The notes under the pieces are model-generated. The model made no database searches. It was not told where the DNA came from and saw only the letters and a list, made by a program, of their open reading frames with translations. This document shows, in pieces, positions 26,575-35,024 of a stretch of DNA of 37,723 nucleotides (its first letter is position 1; every line of letters starts with the position of its first letter). The DNA is from Geobacillus jurassicus NBRC 107829 (GTDB taxonomy: Bacteria > Bacillota > Bacilli > Bacillales > Anoxybacillaceae): assembly GCF_001544315.1 (NCBI RefSeq), contig NZ_BCQG01000036.1, positions 1-37,723 on the forward strand. Reading direction: 5' to 3'. A program made the translations under genes and the position numbers.

Positions 26575-27519
26575 ATGATTGAAATTGAAAAGCCGAAAAT
26601 TGAAACGGTCGAACTGAGCGAAGATGCCAAATACGGCAAATTCGTCGTCGAACCGCTTGAGCGTGGATATGGTACAACTTTAGGGAACTCCTTGCGTCGT
26701 ATCCTATTGTCTTCACTCCCTGGTGCAGCTGTAACATCGGTGCAAATCGACGGCGTCTTGCATGAGTTTTCAACGATTGACGGCGTCGTTGAAGATGTGA
26801 CAGCCATCATTTTGAATATCAAAAAACTAGCGTTGAAAATTTATTCGGATGAAGAGAAAACGTTGGAAATTGATGTGCAGGGTGAAGGAGTTGTCACGGC
26901 TGCCGATATCACTCACGACAGCGATGTAGAAATTTTAAACCCGGACCTTCATATCGCGACGCTGGCGGAAGGCGGCCGCCTGCGCATGCGCATGACCGCC
27001 AAGCGGGGGCGTGGATATGTCCCGGCTGAGGCAAACAAGCGCGAAGACCAGCCCATCGGCGTCATTCCAATCGATTCCATTTATACGCCGGTCTCCCGAG
27101 TTTCTTATCAAGTTGAGAATACAAGGGTTGGCCAAGTGACGGACTATGACAAATTGACAATTGATGTGTGGACGGACGGAAGCATCGGACCGAAAGAGGC
27201 CATTTCCCTTGGAGCGAAAATTTTAACGGAGCACCTAAACATTTTTGTCGGCCTGACAGACGAGGCGCAAAATGCGGAGATCATGGTCGAGAAAGAGGAC
27301 GACCAAAAAGAAAAAGTGCTCGAAATGACGATCGAGGAACTCGATCTTTCGGTTCGTTCCTACAACTGCTTGAAGCGGGCCGGCATCAACACCGTTCAGG
27401 AGCTGACGCAAAAAACGGAAGAAGATATGATGAAAGTGCGCAACCTCGGCCGCAAGTCGCTTGAGGAAGTGAAAGCGAAGCTGGCTGAGCTCGGCCTCAG
27501 CCTGCGCAAAGACGACTAA
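26575..27519 (+). CDS. rpoA: DNA-directed RNA polymerase alpha subunit
   Basis: Alpha dimerises to nucleate polymerase assembly and contacts UP elements and regulators through its C-terminal domain (314 aa). The N-terminal domain shows [21 protein letters not shown] (about residues 31-51), the dimer signature. The C-terminal domain (about 245-314) has the helix-hairpin-helix [14 protein letters not shown] and [22 protein letters not shown] lies upstream, with the ATG at 26575. Together with rpoB and rpoC the window encodes the whole alpha-beta-beta-prime core. Confidence 0.99.
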   Translation: MIEIEKPKIETVELSEDAKYGKFVVEPLERGYGTTLGNSLRRILLSSLPGAAVTSVQIDGVLHEFSTIDGVVEDVTAIILNIKKLALKIYSDEEKTLEIDVQGEGVVTAADITHDSDVEILNPDLHIATLAEGGRLRMRMTAKRGRGYVPAEANKREDQPIGVIPIDSIYTPVSRVSYQVENTRVGQVTDYDKLTIDVWTDGSIGPKEAISLGAKILTEHLNIFVGLTDEAQNAEIMVEKEDDQKEKVLEMTIEELDLSVRSYNCLKRAGINTVQELTQKTEEDMMKVRNLGRKSLEEVKAKLAELGLSLRKDD

Positions 27520-27586
27520 GCGCTGGCCTCTTTTGGCAGGGAAGAAACGCGCTTTCACCCTATCATTTTCATTGCGACAACAATGA
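27518..27586 (+). other. rpoA-rplQ intergenic hairpins
   Basis: AAGCGC (27518-27523) can pair with GCGCTT (27549-27554) around an inner GCC/GGC pair, and TCATTG (27569-27574) pairs with CAATGA (27581-27586). No T-run follows either. The structures are modest. Confidence 0.35.
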
Positions 27587-27619
27587 GGAATACATCACTT
27601 TAAAAGGGAGGGACATTTG

Positions 27620-27982
27620 ATGTCGTACAGAAAATTAGGACGCACGACTTCGCAGCGAAAAGCGTTGCTTCGCGACTTGGCAACGGACTTAATCATCAAT
27701 GAACGCATCGAAACGACGGAAGCACGGGCGAAAGAATTGCGCTCGGTCATGGAAAAAATGATTACGCTCGGCAAACGCGGCGATTTGCATGCGCGCCGCC
27801 AAGCAGCGGCGTTCATCCGCAAAGAGGTCGCCAACAGCGAGACCGGTCAAGATGCGCTGCAAAAGCTGTTCAGCGACATTGCGCCGCGCTACCAAGATCG
27901 CCAAGGCGGCTATACACGCATTATGAAACTTGGTCCTCGCCGCGGTGACGGGGCGCCGATGGTCATTATCGAACTCGTGTAA
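27620..27982 (+). CDS. rplQ: 50S ribosomal protein L17
   Basis: L17 binds near the tunnel exit (120 aa). [25 protein letters not shown] and the C-terminal [23 protein letters not shown] are conserved. I chose the ATG at 27620 rather than the TTG directly before it, which matches the family's start and places GGGAGGG 8 bases upstream. It is the last r-protein of the long array and is followed by a terminator. Confidence 0.99.
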   Translation: MSYRKLGRTTSQRKALLRDLATDLIINERIETTEARAKELRSVMEKMITLGKRGDLHARRQAAAFIRKEVANSETGQDALQKLFSDIAPRYQDRQGGYTRIMKLGPRRGDGAPMVIIELV

Positions 27983-27997
27983 CGGTTTCATTTCCAC

Positions 27998-28041
27998 AAG
28001 GGCGAGACAGTTTCGTTTGAACTGGACTATGCCCTTTTTTT
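27998..28041 (+). terminator. Terminator of the S10-spc-alpha array
   Basis: AAGGGC (27998-28003) pairs with GCCCTT (28031-28036) and an inner CAGTT (28008-28012) pairs with AACTG (28020-28024). Seven Ts (28035-28041) follow. It separates r-protein genes from ecfA1, whose start lies only 53 bases later without an evident promoter, so read-through is probably partial. Confidence 0.8.
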
Positions 28042-28094
28042 GTTTACTATTCATAGGCCGCATTTGCAACGCGGCGACGCAAGGGGAAACGATC

Positions 28095-28934
28095 ATGGCC
28101 GAACCAATCTTGTCGATCGAGGGAGTATCCTTCCGCTATCCCAATCAATCCGACTATGCGGTGCAAAACGTCAGCTTCATAGCTGAGCGCGGGGAGTGGC
28201 TGGCGATCGTCGGCCATAACGGGTCCGGCAAATCGACCATCGCGCGAATGTTGATCGGCTTGCTTCGGCCGGAGCGGGGCGCCATTCGCCTGTTTGGTTG
28301 CCTGTTGGATGATACGACCGTTTGGGAGGTGCGCCGCCGCGTCGGCATGGTGTTCCAAAACCCCGACAACCAATTTGTCGGCGCGACCGTCGAAGACGAC
28401 ATCGCTTTTGCCCTGGAAAACAACGGCATCCCGCGCGCTGAAATGGTCGAGCGCATCCGCGAAGCTATCCGTCAAGTCCATATGGAGCCGTTTCTCCACC
28501 ATGAGCCGCACCGGCTGTCCGGCGGACAAAAGCAGCGTGTCGCCATTGCCGGCATTTTGGCGCTCCGCCCCGATATGATCATTTTGGACGAGGCGACATC
28601 GATGCTTGACCCGCGCGGAAGGGAAGAAGTGCTTGAGACGGTTCGCCGTTTGAACTGCCAGCAGCGCATTACGGTGTTGTCGATCACCCATGATTTGGAA
28701 GAAGCGGCGAAGGCAGACCGCATCATCGTCATGAACAAAGGCGAAGTCATGGCAGAAGGAGCGCCGGAACACATTTTCCGGCTCGGCAGCAAACTCGAGC
28801 GCATCGGTCTTGATTTGCCGTTTGCCGTGAAAATGGGCAGCCGCTTGCGGGAACAAGGCATTCCGCTTCGGGCCGGGTATTTCACGACAGAGGAGTTGGT
28901 CGAGGAGCTATGGACATTGTATTCGAAAAAGTAG
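28095..28934 (+). CDS. ecfA1: ECF transporter ATPase EcfA1
   Basis: This is one of two ABC ATPases powering energy-coupling-factor uptake of vitamins and metals (279 aa). Walker A GHNGSGKST lies at 40-48, the Q-loop at Q88, the signature LSGGQ at 141-145, Walker B ends D165-E166, and the H-loop histidine is H199. The start is the ATG at 28095 after AAGGGGA. The in-frame upstream stretch back to 27930 passes through the rplQ terminator and is not translated. The gene overlaps ecfA2 by 25 bases. No S-component gene is adjacent, as expected for the shared (group II) module. Confidence 0.97.
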   Translation: MAEPILSIEGVSFRYPNQSDYAVQNVSFIAERGEWLAIVGHNGSGKSTIARMLIGLLRPERGAIRLFGCLLDDTTVWEVRRRVGMVFQNPDNQFVGATVEDDIAFALENNGIPRAEMVERIREAIRQVHMEPFLHHEPHRLSGGQKQRVAIAGILALRPDMIILDEATSMLDPRGREEVLETVRRLNCQQRITVLSITHDLEEAAKADRIIVMNKGEVMAEGAPEHIFRLGSKLERIGLDLPFAVKMGSRLREQGIPLRAGYFTTEELVEELWTLYSKK

Positions 28935-29782
28935 AGCATGTGTACAATGCACGTTCGCCGCTTGCCCGCCGGGCGCTTTATGATGTCAATGTCGCGATCC
29001 GAAGCGGGGCGTACGTCGCGATTGTCGGGCATACGGGCTCAGGAAAATCGACCCTCCTTCAGCATTTAAACGGCTTGCTGCAGCCGACAAGCGGCGCCGT
29101 GAAAATCGGACAAGAGACGATCACGAGCAATAAACGGCCAAAGCAGCTCAAACCGTTGCGCAAAAAGGTCGGGATCGTCTTCCAATTCCCGGAGCATCAA
29201 CTGTTTGAAGAAACAGTGGAGAAAGACATTTGTTTTGGCCCGCTTAATTTTGGCGTGCCGGAAGAAGAGGCGAAACGGAAGGCGCGGGAGCTCATTCAGC
29301 TTGTCGGGTTGAGCGAGGACGTATTGACGAAATCGCCGTTTGATTTGAGTGGGGGGCAAATGCGGCGCGTCGCCATCGCCGGTGTGCTCGCGCTTGAGCC
29401 GGAAGTGCTCGTGCTCGATGAACCGACCGCCGGCCTTGACCCGCGCGGGCGCAAAGAGATGATGGAGATGTTTTATCGCCTCCATCGTGAAAAGCAGCTG
29501 ACAACCGTCCTCGTTACCCATAGCATGGAAGACGCCGCCCGGTACGCTGATGAGATCATCGTCATGCATGAAGGGACGGTATGGGGGCATGGAACGCCGG
29601 AAGAGATGTTTCGCGACGCTGACAAACTGGCTGCTATCGGTTTGAGTGTGCCGGAAACGGTCAAATTGAAGCAGCAGCTCGAAAAGCGGTTGGGTGTTGT
29701 CATTCCGTCGCCATGTTTAACGTTGGAACAGACGGTGGAAGCCATTCAGCAATTGTTCGCTAAGGTGAGCGCTCATGAGTAG
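28910..29782 (+). CDS. ecfA2: ECF transporter ATPase EcfA2
   Basis: This is the second ABC ATPase of the ECF module (290 aa). Walker A GHTGSGKST is at 40-48, Q92 is the Q-loop glutamine, LSGGQ is at 146-150, D170-E171 is the Walker B end, and H204 is the switch histidine. The FQFPEHQLFE segment after the Q-loop is typical of EcfA2-type subunits. It overlaps ecfA1 by 25 bases and ecfT by 8, so all three are translationally coupled. The C-terminal extension (from about 245) matches the EcfA dimerisation domain. Confidence 0.97.
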   Translation: MDIVFEKVEHVYNARSPLARRALYDVNVAIRSGAYVAIVGHTGSGKSTLLQHLNGLLQPTSGAVKIGQETITSNKRPKQLKPLRKKVGIVFQFPEHQLFEETVEKDICFGPLNFGVPEEEAKRKARELIQLVGLSEDVLTKSPFDLSGGQMRRVAIAGVLALEPEVLVLDEPTAGLDPRGRKEMMEMFYRLHREKQLTTVLVTHSMEDAARYADEIIVMHEGTVWGHGTPEEMFRDADKLAAIGLSVPETVKLKQQLEKRLGVVIPSPCLTLEQTVEAIQQLFAKVSAHE

Positions 29783-30572
29783 CCATTTGATTATCGGGCA
29801 ATATGTGCCCGGCCATTCCGTCATTCATCGCCTTGACCCGCGTGCTAAATTGTTGATCGTGTTCGTCTATGTGTTGATCGTCTTTTGGGCGAATAATATC
29901 CCGACGTATGCGCTGTTGTCGCTATTTGCCGTGGTTTTTGCGGCGCTGTCTCGCATCCCGTTTTCGTTCATTGCCCGCGGCTTGAAACCGATTTTATGGG
30001 TCATTTTGTTTACGCTGCTGCTACATCTGTTCATGACGAAAGAAGGAGATGTCATCTACCGGATCGGTGCGCTTTCGGTCTATGAAGGGGGCATCAAACA
30101 AGGGCTGTTTATTTCGCTCCGCTTTTTGCTTCTTGTGTTGATGACGACGATGCTGACGTTGACGACTACGCCGATTGAAGTGACCGACGGCGTCGAAAGC
30201 TTGCTCGGGCCCCTTAAAAAGATGCGCGTTCCTGTCCATGAGCTCGCTTTGATGATGGCCATTTCGCTTCGCTTCATTCCAACGCTGATGGAAGAGACGG
30301 AAAAAATTATGAAAGCGCAGGCAGCACGCGGCGTCGACTTTTCCGGCGGCCGCTTTTCCGAGCGGATGAAAGCCATTGTCTCACTGCTTGTGCCTTTGTT
30401 TATCAGCTCGTTCAAACGGGCCGATGAGCTGGCGACAGCGATGGAGGCGCGCGGCTACCGCGGCGGGGAAGGGCGGACGAAATTCCGCCAGCTCTCCTGG
30501 AAAGCGGCGGACACGGCGTTTTTAGCGGCTGTGGCGCTGCTGGCCGTATTGCTCTTTCTACTACGTTCGTAG
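29775..30572 (+). CDS. ecfT: ECF transporter transmembrane subunit EcfT
   Basis: EcfT is the membrane scaffold that couples ATPase movement to toppling of exchangeable substrate-binding S components (265 aa). It has several hydrophobic segments (about residues 25-60, 70-90, 110-130, 245-263). The two cytoplasmic Ala-Arg-Gly coupling motifs are clear: A184-R185-G186 and A225-R226-G227, each in a coupling helix facing the ATPases. No substrate can be inferred, because specificity lies in unlinked S proteins. truA follows after 12 bases. Confidence 0.97.
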   Translation: MSSHLIIGQYVPGHSVIHRLDPRAKLLIVFVYVLIVFWANNIPTYALLSLFAVVFAALSRIPFSFIARGLKPILWVILFTLLLHLFMTKEGDVIYRIGALSVYEGGIKQGLFISLRFLLLVLMTTMLTLTTTPIEVTDGVESLLGPLKKMRVPVHELALMMAISLRFIPTLMEETEKIMKAQAARGVDFSGGRFSERMKAIVSLLVPLFISSFKRADELATAMEARGYRGGEGRTKFRQLSWKAADTAFLAAVALLAVLLFLLRS

Positions 30573-30584
30573 CGGAGGAAGGCC

Positions 30585-31361
30585 ATGACAAAACGGATCA
30601 AATGCATCATCGCCTATGATGGCACCCATTTTTCCGGTTACCAAATTCAGCCGGGAAGGAGGACGGTGCAAGGCGAGCTCGAGGAAGTGCTTCGGCGGAT
30701 GCATAAAGGGAAGGGAGTGCGTGTGGCGGCTTCCGGAAGGACGGATGCCGGCGTTCATGCCTATGGACAAGTCATCCACTTCGATACACCGCTTTCCCTT
30801 TCCTCGGAGCAGTGGAAAAAGGCGTTGAACGCCCAGCTGCCGGATGATATCGTCGTCCGCTCTATACAGGAGGTCGATGCGGACTTCCACGCCCGTTTTT
30901 CGGCGAAAGCGAAAGAGTACCGCTACAAAGTATGGACGGCTGCGGAGCGAGACGTGTTTCGCCGCCATTATTGCGCATGGCATCCATATCCGCTTCATAT
31001 GGATGCGGTGAACGAGGCGCTTCATTTGTTTTGTGGGACGCATGATTTCACGAGTTTTTGCTCCGCTAAAACGACGATCGAAGACCGGGTGCGCACCATT
31101 TACCGGGCTAAAGTGAAGGTTGACGGCCCGATGCTCGAGTTTCGTTTTGTCGGCAGCGGCTTTTTATACAACATGGTGCGCATCATGGTTGGCACGGTGC
31201 TGGAGATCGGCCAAGGAAAGAGGTCCCCGACCGACATCGCGCAGCTGCTTGCGGCGAAAGATCGGCGGTTTGCCGGTCCAACCGCGCCGGCTGAAGGGCT
31301 GTATTTATGGCGTGTATACTACGGGGATGAATGGTTAGACCGTGAATTGGCGGATGGCTGA
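30585..31361 (+). CDS. truA: tRNA pseudouridine(38-40) synthase TruA
   Basis: TruA converts uridines 38-40 of the tRNA anticodon stem-loop to pseudouridine (258 aa). The catalytic aspartate is D54, in the strictly conserved GRTDAGVHA. The early [11 protein letters not shown] and the later [20 protein letters not shown] are family motifs. The ATG follows GGAGGAAGGCC. It appears to be cotranscribed with ecfA1-ecfA2-ecfT, the Bacillus arrangement. No terminator is visible in the gap, which instead holds the rplM promoter. Confidence 0.98.
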   Translation: MTKRIKCIIAYDGTHFSGYQIQPGRRTVQGELEEVLRRMHKGKGVRVAASGRTDAGVHAYGQVIHFDTPLSLSSEQWKKALNAQLPDDIVVRSIQEVDADFHARFSAKAKEYRYKVWTAAERDVFRRHYCAWHPYPLHMDAVNEALHLFCGTHDFTSFCSAKTTIEDRVRTIYRAKVKVDGPMLEFRFVGSGFLYNMVRIMVGTVLEIGQGKRSPTDIAQLLAAKDRRFAGPTAPAEGLYLWRVYYGDEWLDRELADG

Positions 31362-31410
31362 TGTTTTCACCCTTATTTTCTAAGACAACGAGTCCTTGTG
31401 TAACATTTTC

Positions 31411-31439
31411 TTGACATTGGCGCGCCGGCAAGCTATTAT
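31411..31439 (+). promoter_or_regulatory. Strong sigma-A promoter of rplM-rpsI
   Basis: A perfect TTGACA (31411-31416) and TATTAT (31434-31439, 5/6) are separated by 17 bases. Transcription would start near 31446 and give a leader of about 95 bases. Confidence 0.85.
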
Positions 31440-31454
31440 ATCATATGGCATGTA

Positions 31455-31493
31455 TTTTCCACGATTAGCCCCGGACAATAATCGTGTTGAAAT
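31455..31493 (+). promoter_or_regulatory. Probable L13 ribosomal protein leader RNA
   Basis: CACGATTA (31460-31467) pairs perfectly with TAATCGTG (31479-31486) around an 11-base loop. It lies near the 5' end of the predicted rplM transcript. A small autoregulatory leader hairpin ahead of rplM-rpsI is known in low-GC Gram-positives (the L13 leader family). Position and shape fit, but I could not run the family model. Confidence 0.6.
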
Positions 31494-31539
31494 AAACGAC
31501 CATTTGTTTGTTCATTTTTTATTTTAGGAGGGAACTGCA

Positions 31540-31977
31540 TTGCGTACGACTTACATGGCGAAACCGAACGAAGTAGAGCGGAAATGGTACGTTGTCGACG
31601 CAGCTGGCAAAACGTTAGGCCGTTTAGCCAGCGAAGTAGCAGCGCTGTTGCGCGGCAAACATAAACCAACGTTCACTCCGCATGTTGACTGCGGGGATCA
31701 CGTCATCGTCATCAATGCCGACAAAGTCGAACTGACAGGGAAAAAATTGACGAAAAAACTGTACTATCGCCACAGCTTATATCCAGGCGGTTTAAAAGTA
31801 AGAACAGCGTTGGAAATGCGCACAAACTATCCGGAACAAATGATCGAACGTGCCGTGCGCGGCATGCTTCCAAAGGGCAGCCTCGGCCGGCAAATGTTCA
31901 AAAAGTTGCACGTATACCGTGGAAGCGAACATCCGCATCAAGCGCAAAAACCAGAAGTGTATGAACTTCGCGGATAA
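31540..31977 (+). CDS. rplM: 50S ribosomal protein L13
   Basis: L13 is an early 23S-binding assembly protein (145 aa). It reads [34 protein letters not shown] and has the conserved [18 protein letters not shown] and [22 protein letters not shown] segments. Start is TTG at 31540, 8 bases after AGGAGG and homologous to the B. subtilis start. The internal ATG five codons later lies farther from the ribosome-binding site. It has its own promoter and leader. Confidence 0.98.
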   Translation: MRTTYMAKPNEVERKWYVVDAAGKTLGRLASEVAALLRGKHKPTFTPHVDCGDHVIVINADKVELTGKKLTKKLYYRHSLYPGGLKVRTALEMRTNYPEQMIERAVRGMLPKGSLGRQMFKKLHVYRGSEHPHQAQKPEVYELRG

Positions 31978-31999
31978 TTGACAAGGGAGGGTATTGATT

Positions 32000-32392
32000 T
32001 TGGCACAAGTACAATATTACGGCACAGGTCGTCGCAAAAGCTCGGTTGCCCGCGTCCGCCTCGTTCCAGGCGATGGACGCATCATCGTCAATAAACGAGA
32101 CATTCGCGAATACATCCCGTCGGAAGCGCTCATCGAGATGGTGAAGCAGCCGCTCGTATTGACGGAAACGCTCGGGAGCTACGACGTGTTGGTGAACGTC
32201 CAAGGCGGCGGATTTGCTGGCCAAGCCGGCGCCATTCGCCACGGCATCGCCCGCGCGTTGCTTGAAGTCGATCCGGAATTCCGCGCAGTGCTGAAACGGG
32301 CCGGTTTGCTGACGCGCGATGCCCGCGTCAAAGAACGGAAAAAATACGGACTCAAGGGCGCCCGCCGCGCTCCGCAATTCTCGAAACGTTAA
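32000..32392 (+). CDS. rpsI: 30S ribosomal protein S9
   Basis: S9 is a head protein whose C-terminal tail touches P-site tRNA (130 aa). The C-terminal ...RRAPQFSKR ends in the conserved KR. I chose the TTG at 32000 ([15 protein letters not shown]): GGGAGG (31985-31990) is 9 bases upstream. The in-frame TTG at 31994 would leave only 3 bases. rplM lies 22 bases upstream and a terminator follows within 40 bases. Confidence 0.98.
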   Translation: MAQVQYYGTGRRKSSVARVRLVPGDGRIIVNKRDIREYIPSEALIEMVKQPLVLTETLGSYDVLVNVQGGGFAGQAGAIRHGIARALLEVDPEFRAVLKRAGLLTRDARVKERKKYGLKGARRAPQFSKR

Positions 32393-32406
32393 TCGCACGA
32401 TGTTTC

Positions 32407-32433
32407 AACCCAGCCAATTCGGCTGGGTTTTTT
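32407..32433 (+). terminator. Terminator of rplM-rpsI
   Basis: AACCCAGCC (32407-32415) pairs perfectly with GGCTGGGTT (32421-32429) across a 5-base loop, followed by Ts to 32433. Confidence 0.92.
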
Positions 32434-32511
32434 GCTTATTTCTGCCTTTGGCCCGCGCGTATGTTTGCGACTGATCGTTAAACACTACATCATAAAGGAG
32501 CGTGAAAGACG

Positions 32512-32952
32512 ATGGCAGTCATCACTTCATTGGCGGAAAAAAGGCAGGAAAAGCAACTCCGTTACGAACGGAACATGTTGCGCGAACTCTCCCTTGAGAA
32601 GTTGCGGGCCAAAGCGCTTGAGCACTTTGTTCCGTTTTATACGATGTATCGGATGTTCCCATCCGTTGTTGAGGAAGGCTGCATTGACTTGGCGATTGAA
32701 GCGTATTTGCTCGGCGCACGCTACAGCCGGTTCGGCTATTATGGGGAGCCGGCGGCCAGCGTACGCTGTCGATGTGCTCAAGAAGAAAAATATTTGATCG
32801 ATACGCTGTTTGATTTTCTTTGCTTTTGGGGCCATATCGACGACGATTTCTTCAGCCAGTCGCTGTATGATGCGTGTGAACAATATATCGGCAGCTGGTG
32901 GACGGAAGGGTTTGAGCGGGGGAAAAAACGGCGCCGCTTAAAACTTCGTTGA
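32512..32952 (+). CDS. ybaK: YbaK family protein of unknown function (DUF2521)
   Basis: This 146-aa soluble protein has no signal peptide or membrane segment. It matches the small Bacillus family found between rpsI and cwlD (YbaK, DUF2521). It is mostly alpha-helical by appearance, begins with a charged helix (TSLAEKRQEKQLRYERNMLRELSLEKL), contains an aromatic-rich middle (FVPFYTMYRMFPSVVEEG) and ends in a highly basic run (RGKKRRRLKLR). AAAGGAG precedes the ATG. Function is unknown. Its place beside sporulation genes is the only clue. Confidence 0.85.
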   Translation: MAVITSLAEKRQEKQLRYERNMLRELSLEKLRAKALEHFVPFYTMYRMFPSVVEEGCIDLAIEAYLLGARYSRFGYYGEPAASVRCRCAQEEKYLIDTLFDFLCFWGHIDDDFFSQSLYDACEQYIGSWWTEGFERGKKRRRLKLR

Positions 32953-32958
32953 ATGAGT

Positions 32959-32985
32959 TCTATTACCGCGCCTTGTCCCATATAA
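32959..32985 (+). promoter_or_regulatory. Possible sporulation promoter for cwlD
   Basis: CATATAA (32979-32985) resembles the CATA-type -10 used by sigma-E and sigma-G, with a TCTATTA box (32959-32965) about 13 bases upstream. B. subtilis cwlD is sporulation-controlled. The match is loose. Confidence 0.3.
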
Positions 32986-33018
32986 GATAGAGAAGGGAAA
33001 CGCGCGGGAGGAGAAACG

Positions 33019-33735
33019 ATGAGAGAAAAATGGAAGTGGCTGGTCGCTTTTGCTGCCGTCGCCCTTATGAGCATTTTGCTGTTTCCACCCTTATTTTCCG
33101 AATTGACATCGACAAAACCGTGGAATCTCCCATTGTCTGGGAGAATCATTGTATTGGACCCCGGTCATGGCGGACCGGACGGCGGCGCCGTCGGCGGTGA
33201 GGTGGTGGAAAAGGATATCGCGCTCAACGTGGCGAAAAAGCTGCGCGATTATCTGCAACAACAAGGGGCGCTCGTCCTGATGACGCGCGAGACGGATCGG
33301 GACTTAGCCAGCCCGTCAACACGCGGCTACAGCCGGCGGAAAACGGAGGATTTGCTCGAACGAACGGCTTTCGTGAACCGCTCAAATGCCGATCTATTCA
33401 TCAGCATTCACTTAAATGCCATCCCATCGCCGCGTTGGCGGGGGGCGCAGACGTTTTATTACGGCTCGTTCATCGAAAACGAGCGGTTGGCGAAGTTTAT
33501 TCAAGAGGAATTGCGGCGCAACTTGGAAAACACCCACCGGCTGGCGAAAATGATTGACACTGTCTATTTGCTGAAGCATGCCAAAATTCCTGGTGCGCTC
33601 GTCGAGGTCGGTTTTTTGTCAAATCCAGACGAGCGGGAGCTGCTTGCGTCTGATGGCTATCAAACGAAGCTGGCCGCCTCGATTTATAAAGGAGTGCTCC
33701 GCTATTTTTCCAACGAACATACGCCTCGCGAGTAG
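33019..33735 (+). CDS. cwlD: Germination-specific N-acetylmuramoyl-L-alanine amidase CwlD
   Basis: CwlD removes the peptide side chain from muramic acid so that muramic delta-lactam can form in spore cortex, which is needed for cortex lysis at germination (238 aa). There is an N-terminal hydrophobic segment (about residues 7-25) for export or anchoring. The Amidase_3 zinc ligands appear as H50 (LDPGHGG), E64 (VVEKD) and H131 (SIHLNA), with catalytic E196 in LVEVGFLSN. GGAGGAG precedes the ATG. It works with PdaA-type deacetylases, none of which is encoded in this window. Confidence 0.97.
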   Translation: MREKWKWLVAFAAVALMSILLFPPLFSELTSTKPWNLPLSGRIIVLDPGHGGPDGGAVGGEVVEKDIALNVAKKLRDYLQQQGALVLMTRETDRDLASPSTRGYSRRKTEDLLERTAFVNRSNADLFISIHLNAIPSPRWRGAQTFYYGSFIENERLAKFIQEELRRNLENTHRLAKMIDTVYLLKHAKIPGALVEVGFLSNPDERELLASDGYQTKLAASIYKGVLRYFSNEHTPRE

Positions 33736-33747
33736 CGGGGATTTTTT
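33724..33747 (+). terminator. Terminator overlapping the cwlD stop codon
   Basis: CCTCGC (33724-33729) pairs with GCGGGG (33735-33740, one G-T pair) and is followed by six Ts (33742-33747). The stop codon TAG spans the loop and the first stem base. Confidence 0.6.
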
Positions 33748-33761
33748 ATGGCCGGAACAGA

Positions 33762-33786
33762 GGGGGCGGCTGACCGCCCCCGTTTT
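33762..33786 (+). terminator. Second terminator-like hairpin after cwlD
   Basis: GGGGGCGG (33762-33769) pairs perfectly with CCGCCCCC (33774-33781) across CTGA, followed by G and four Ts. It is very stable but has a short T-run. It probably backs up the preceding terminator. Confidence 0.6.
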
Positions 33787-33869
33787 GCCAAACGAAATTA
33801 GAAATTCCCCCTTTTCAACCGCAGGGACGTGCGGAAGCAAGTCAAACATGGCGGTCGTCTGCCGATTTA

Positions 33870-33878
33870 TGGTATGAT
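33870..33878 (+). promoter_or_regulatory. Extended -10 promoter candidate for salA
   Basis: TGGTATGAT (33870-33878) is an extended -10 (TGn plus TATGAT, 5/6). No good -35 is visible. It lies 45 bases before the salA start, downstream of two terminators, so a promoter is needed here. Confidence 0.45.
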
Positions 33879-33923
33879 AACATGTAGAAGCGACCATTGA
33901 TTTGCAAAAGGTTGGTGAATACG

Positions 33924-34940
33924 ATGTTGACGGAAACCGAAGTGCGCGCCATTCTCGAAAAGATGAAAGATCCCTTTTTAAACAAAACGTTTAAAGAGAC
34001 GAATGCCATCCAAGAAATCAAAATTAAGGAAGAGAAAAACCATGTCAGCGTGAAAATCGCGCTCGCCAAAACCGGCACGCCCGAGCAGCTTCGCGTGCAA
34101 ACGGCGATCGTCCAACAGCTGAAAGACGCGGGCGCTGCGACGGTCGGGCTGCGGTTCGCCGAACTGCCGCGCGAAGTGGTGGAGAAATATAGCGAAAACA
34201 AGCAAAAAACGACGTATATCGCCATCGCCAGCGGCAAAGGCGGGGTCGGCAAATCGACCGTTTCCGTCAATTTGGCGGTCGCGCTCGCCCGGCTCGGCAA
34301 AAAAGTCGGGTTGATTGACGCTGACATTTACGGGTTCAGCGTTCCGGACATGATGGGAATCACCGAGCGCCCAACGGTGAGGGGCGATAAAATCATCCCA
34401 GTCGAACGGTTTGGCGTGAAAGTTATTTCGATGGCCTTTTTCGTCGAGGACAACGCCCCGGTCATTTGGCGCGGCCCGATGCTGGGGAAAATGTTGAACA
34501 ACTTTTTCAAAGAAGTCGAATGGGGCGATTTGGATTATTTGCTGCTTGACTTGCCGCCTGGCACGGGCGACGTCGCTTTGGACGTCCATACGCTCCTGCC
34601 GTCGTGCAAAGAAATTATCGTCACGACTCCGCATCCGACCGCTGCGTTTGTCGCTGCCCGCGCTGGGGCTATGGCGCTGCGCACCGAACACGAAATTATC
34701 GGCGTGATCGAAAATATGTCGTACTATGAAAGCCGGAAAACAGGGGAGCGGGAGTACGTCTTCGGCAAAGGCGGCGGAGAAAAGCTGGCCAAAGAGCTGC
34801 AAACCGAGCTGTTGGGGCAGCTGCCGCTTCAGCAACCGGATTGGAACGACGACGACTTCGCCCCGTCCGTTTACGCAGAAGATCATCCGATCGGGAAAAT
34901 TTATATGGATATCGCCCGCAAAATCGTTGCGAAATATTAA
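33924..34940 (+). CDS. salA: SalA, Mrp/ApbC-family P-loop ATPase
   Basis: This is an MRP-type ATPase (338 aa) with an N-terminal DUF59/MIP18-like domain (about 1-85) and a deviant Walker A GKGGVGKST at 104-112, plus IDADIYGFS and LLLDLPPGTGD. In B. subtilis the protein in this position is SalA, which relieves ScoC repression of exoprotease genes. Unlike Fe-S carrier relatives, no C-terminal CxxC is present. The only cysteine I see after the P-loop is in LLPSCKE. The ATG at 33924 gives the family N-terminus; its ribosome-binding site is weak (AAGGTTGGTGA). An Fe-S role is therefore less likely than a regulatory one. Confidence 0.93.
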   Translation: MLTETEVRAILEKMKDPFLNKTFKETNAIQEIKIKEEKNHVSVKIALAKTGTPEQLRVQTAIVQQLKDAGAATVGLRFAELPREVVEKYSENKQKTTYIAIASGKGGVGKSTVSVNLAVALARLGKKVGLIDADIYGFSVPDMMGITERPTVRGDKIIPVERFGVKVISMAFFVEDNAPVIWRGPMLGKMLNNFFKEVEWGDLDYLLLDLPPGTGDVALDVHTLLPSCKEIIVTTPHPTAAFVAARAGAMALRTEHEIIGVIENMSYYESRKTGEREYVFGKGGGEKLAKELQTELLGQLPLQQPDWNDDDFAPSVYAEDHPIGKIYMDIARKIVAKY

Positions 34941-34950
34941 TCGGTTTCAC

Positions 34951-35017
34951 AAAAAGCGTCCGATGGCGAGAAACCGCCGATTAGAGCGTTGGCGGTTTCA
35001 GCGCGCGGACGCTTTTT
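34951..35017. terminator. Bidirectional terminator between salA and gerD
   Basis: The outer stem 34951-34962 pairs perfectly over 12 bp with 35006-35017, and an inner GAAACCGCC (34970-34978) pairs with GGCGGTTTC (34991-34999). A-runs on the left and T-runs on the right are built into the outer stem, so it can stop both salA (plus) and gerD (minus). Confidence 0.88.
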
Positions 35018-35024
35018 CGCTTGA

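Noticed and set aside
27930-28094. N-terminal extension of EcfA1
   Set aside because: The extension overlaps rplQ and the terminator. The ATG at 28095 gives the normal family length.
32432-32797. 121-codon frame overlapping ybaK in another phase
   Set aside because: It overlaps ybaK almost completely, and ybaK has the better ribosome-binding site and is a known family.
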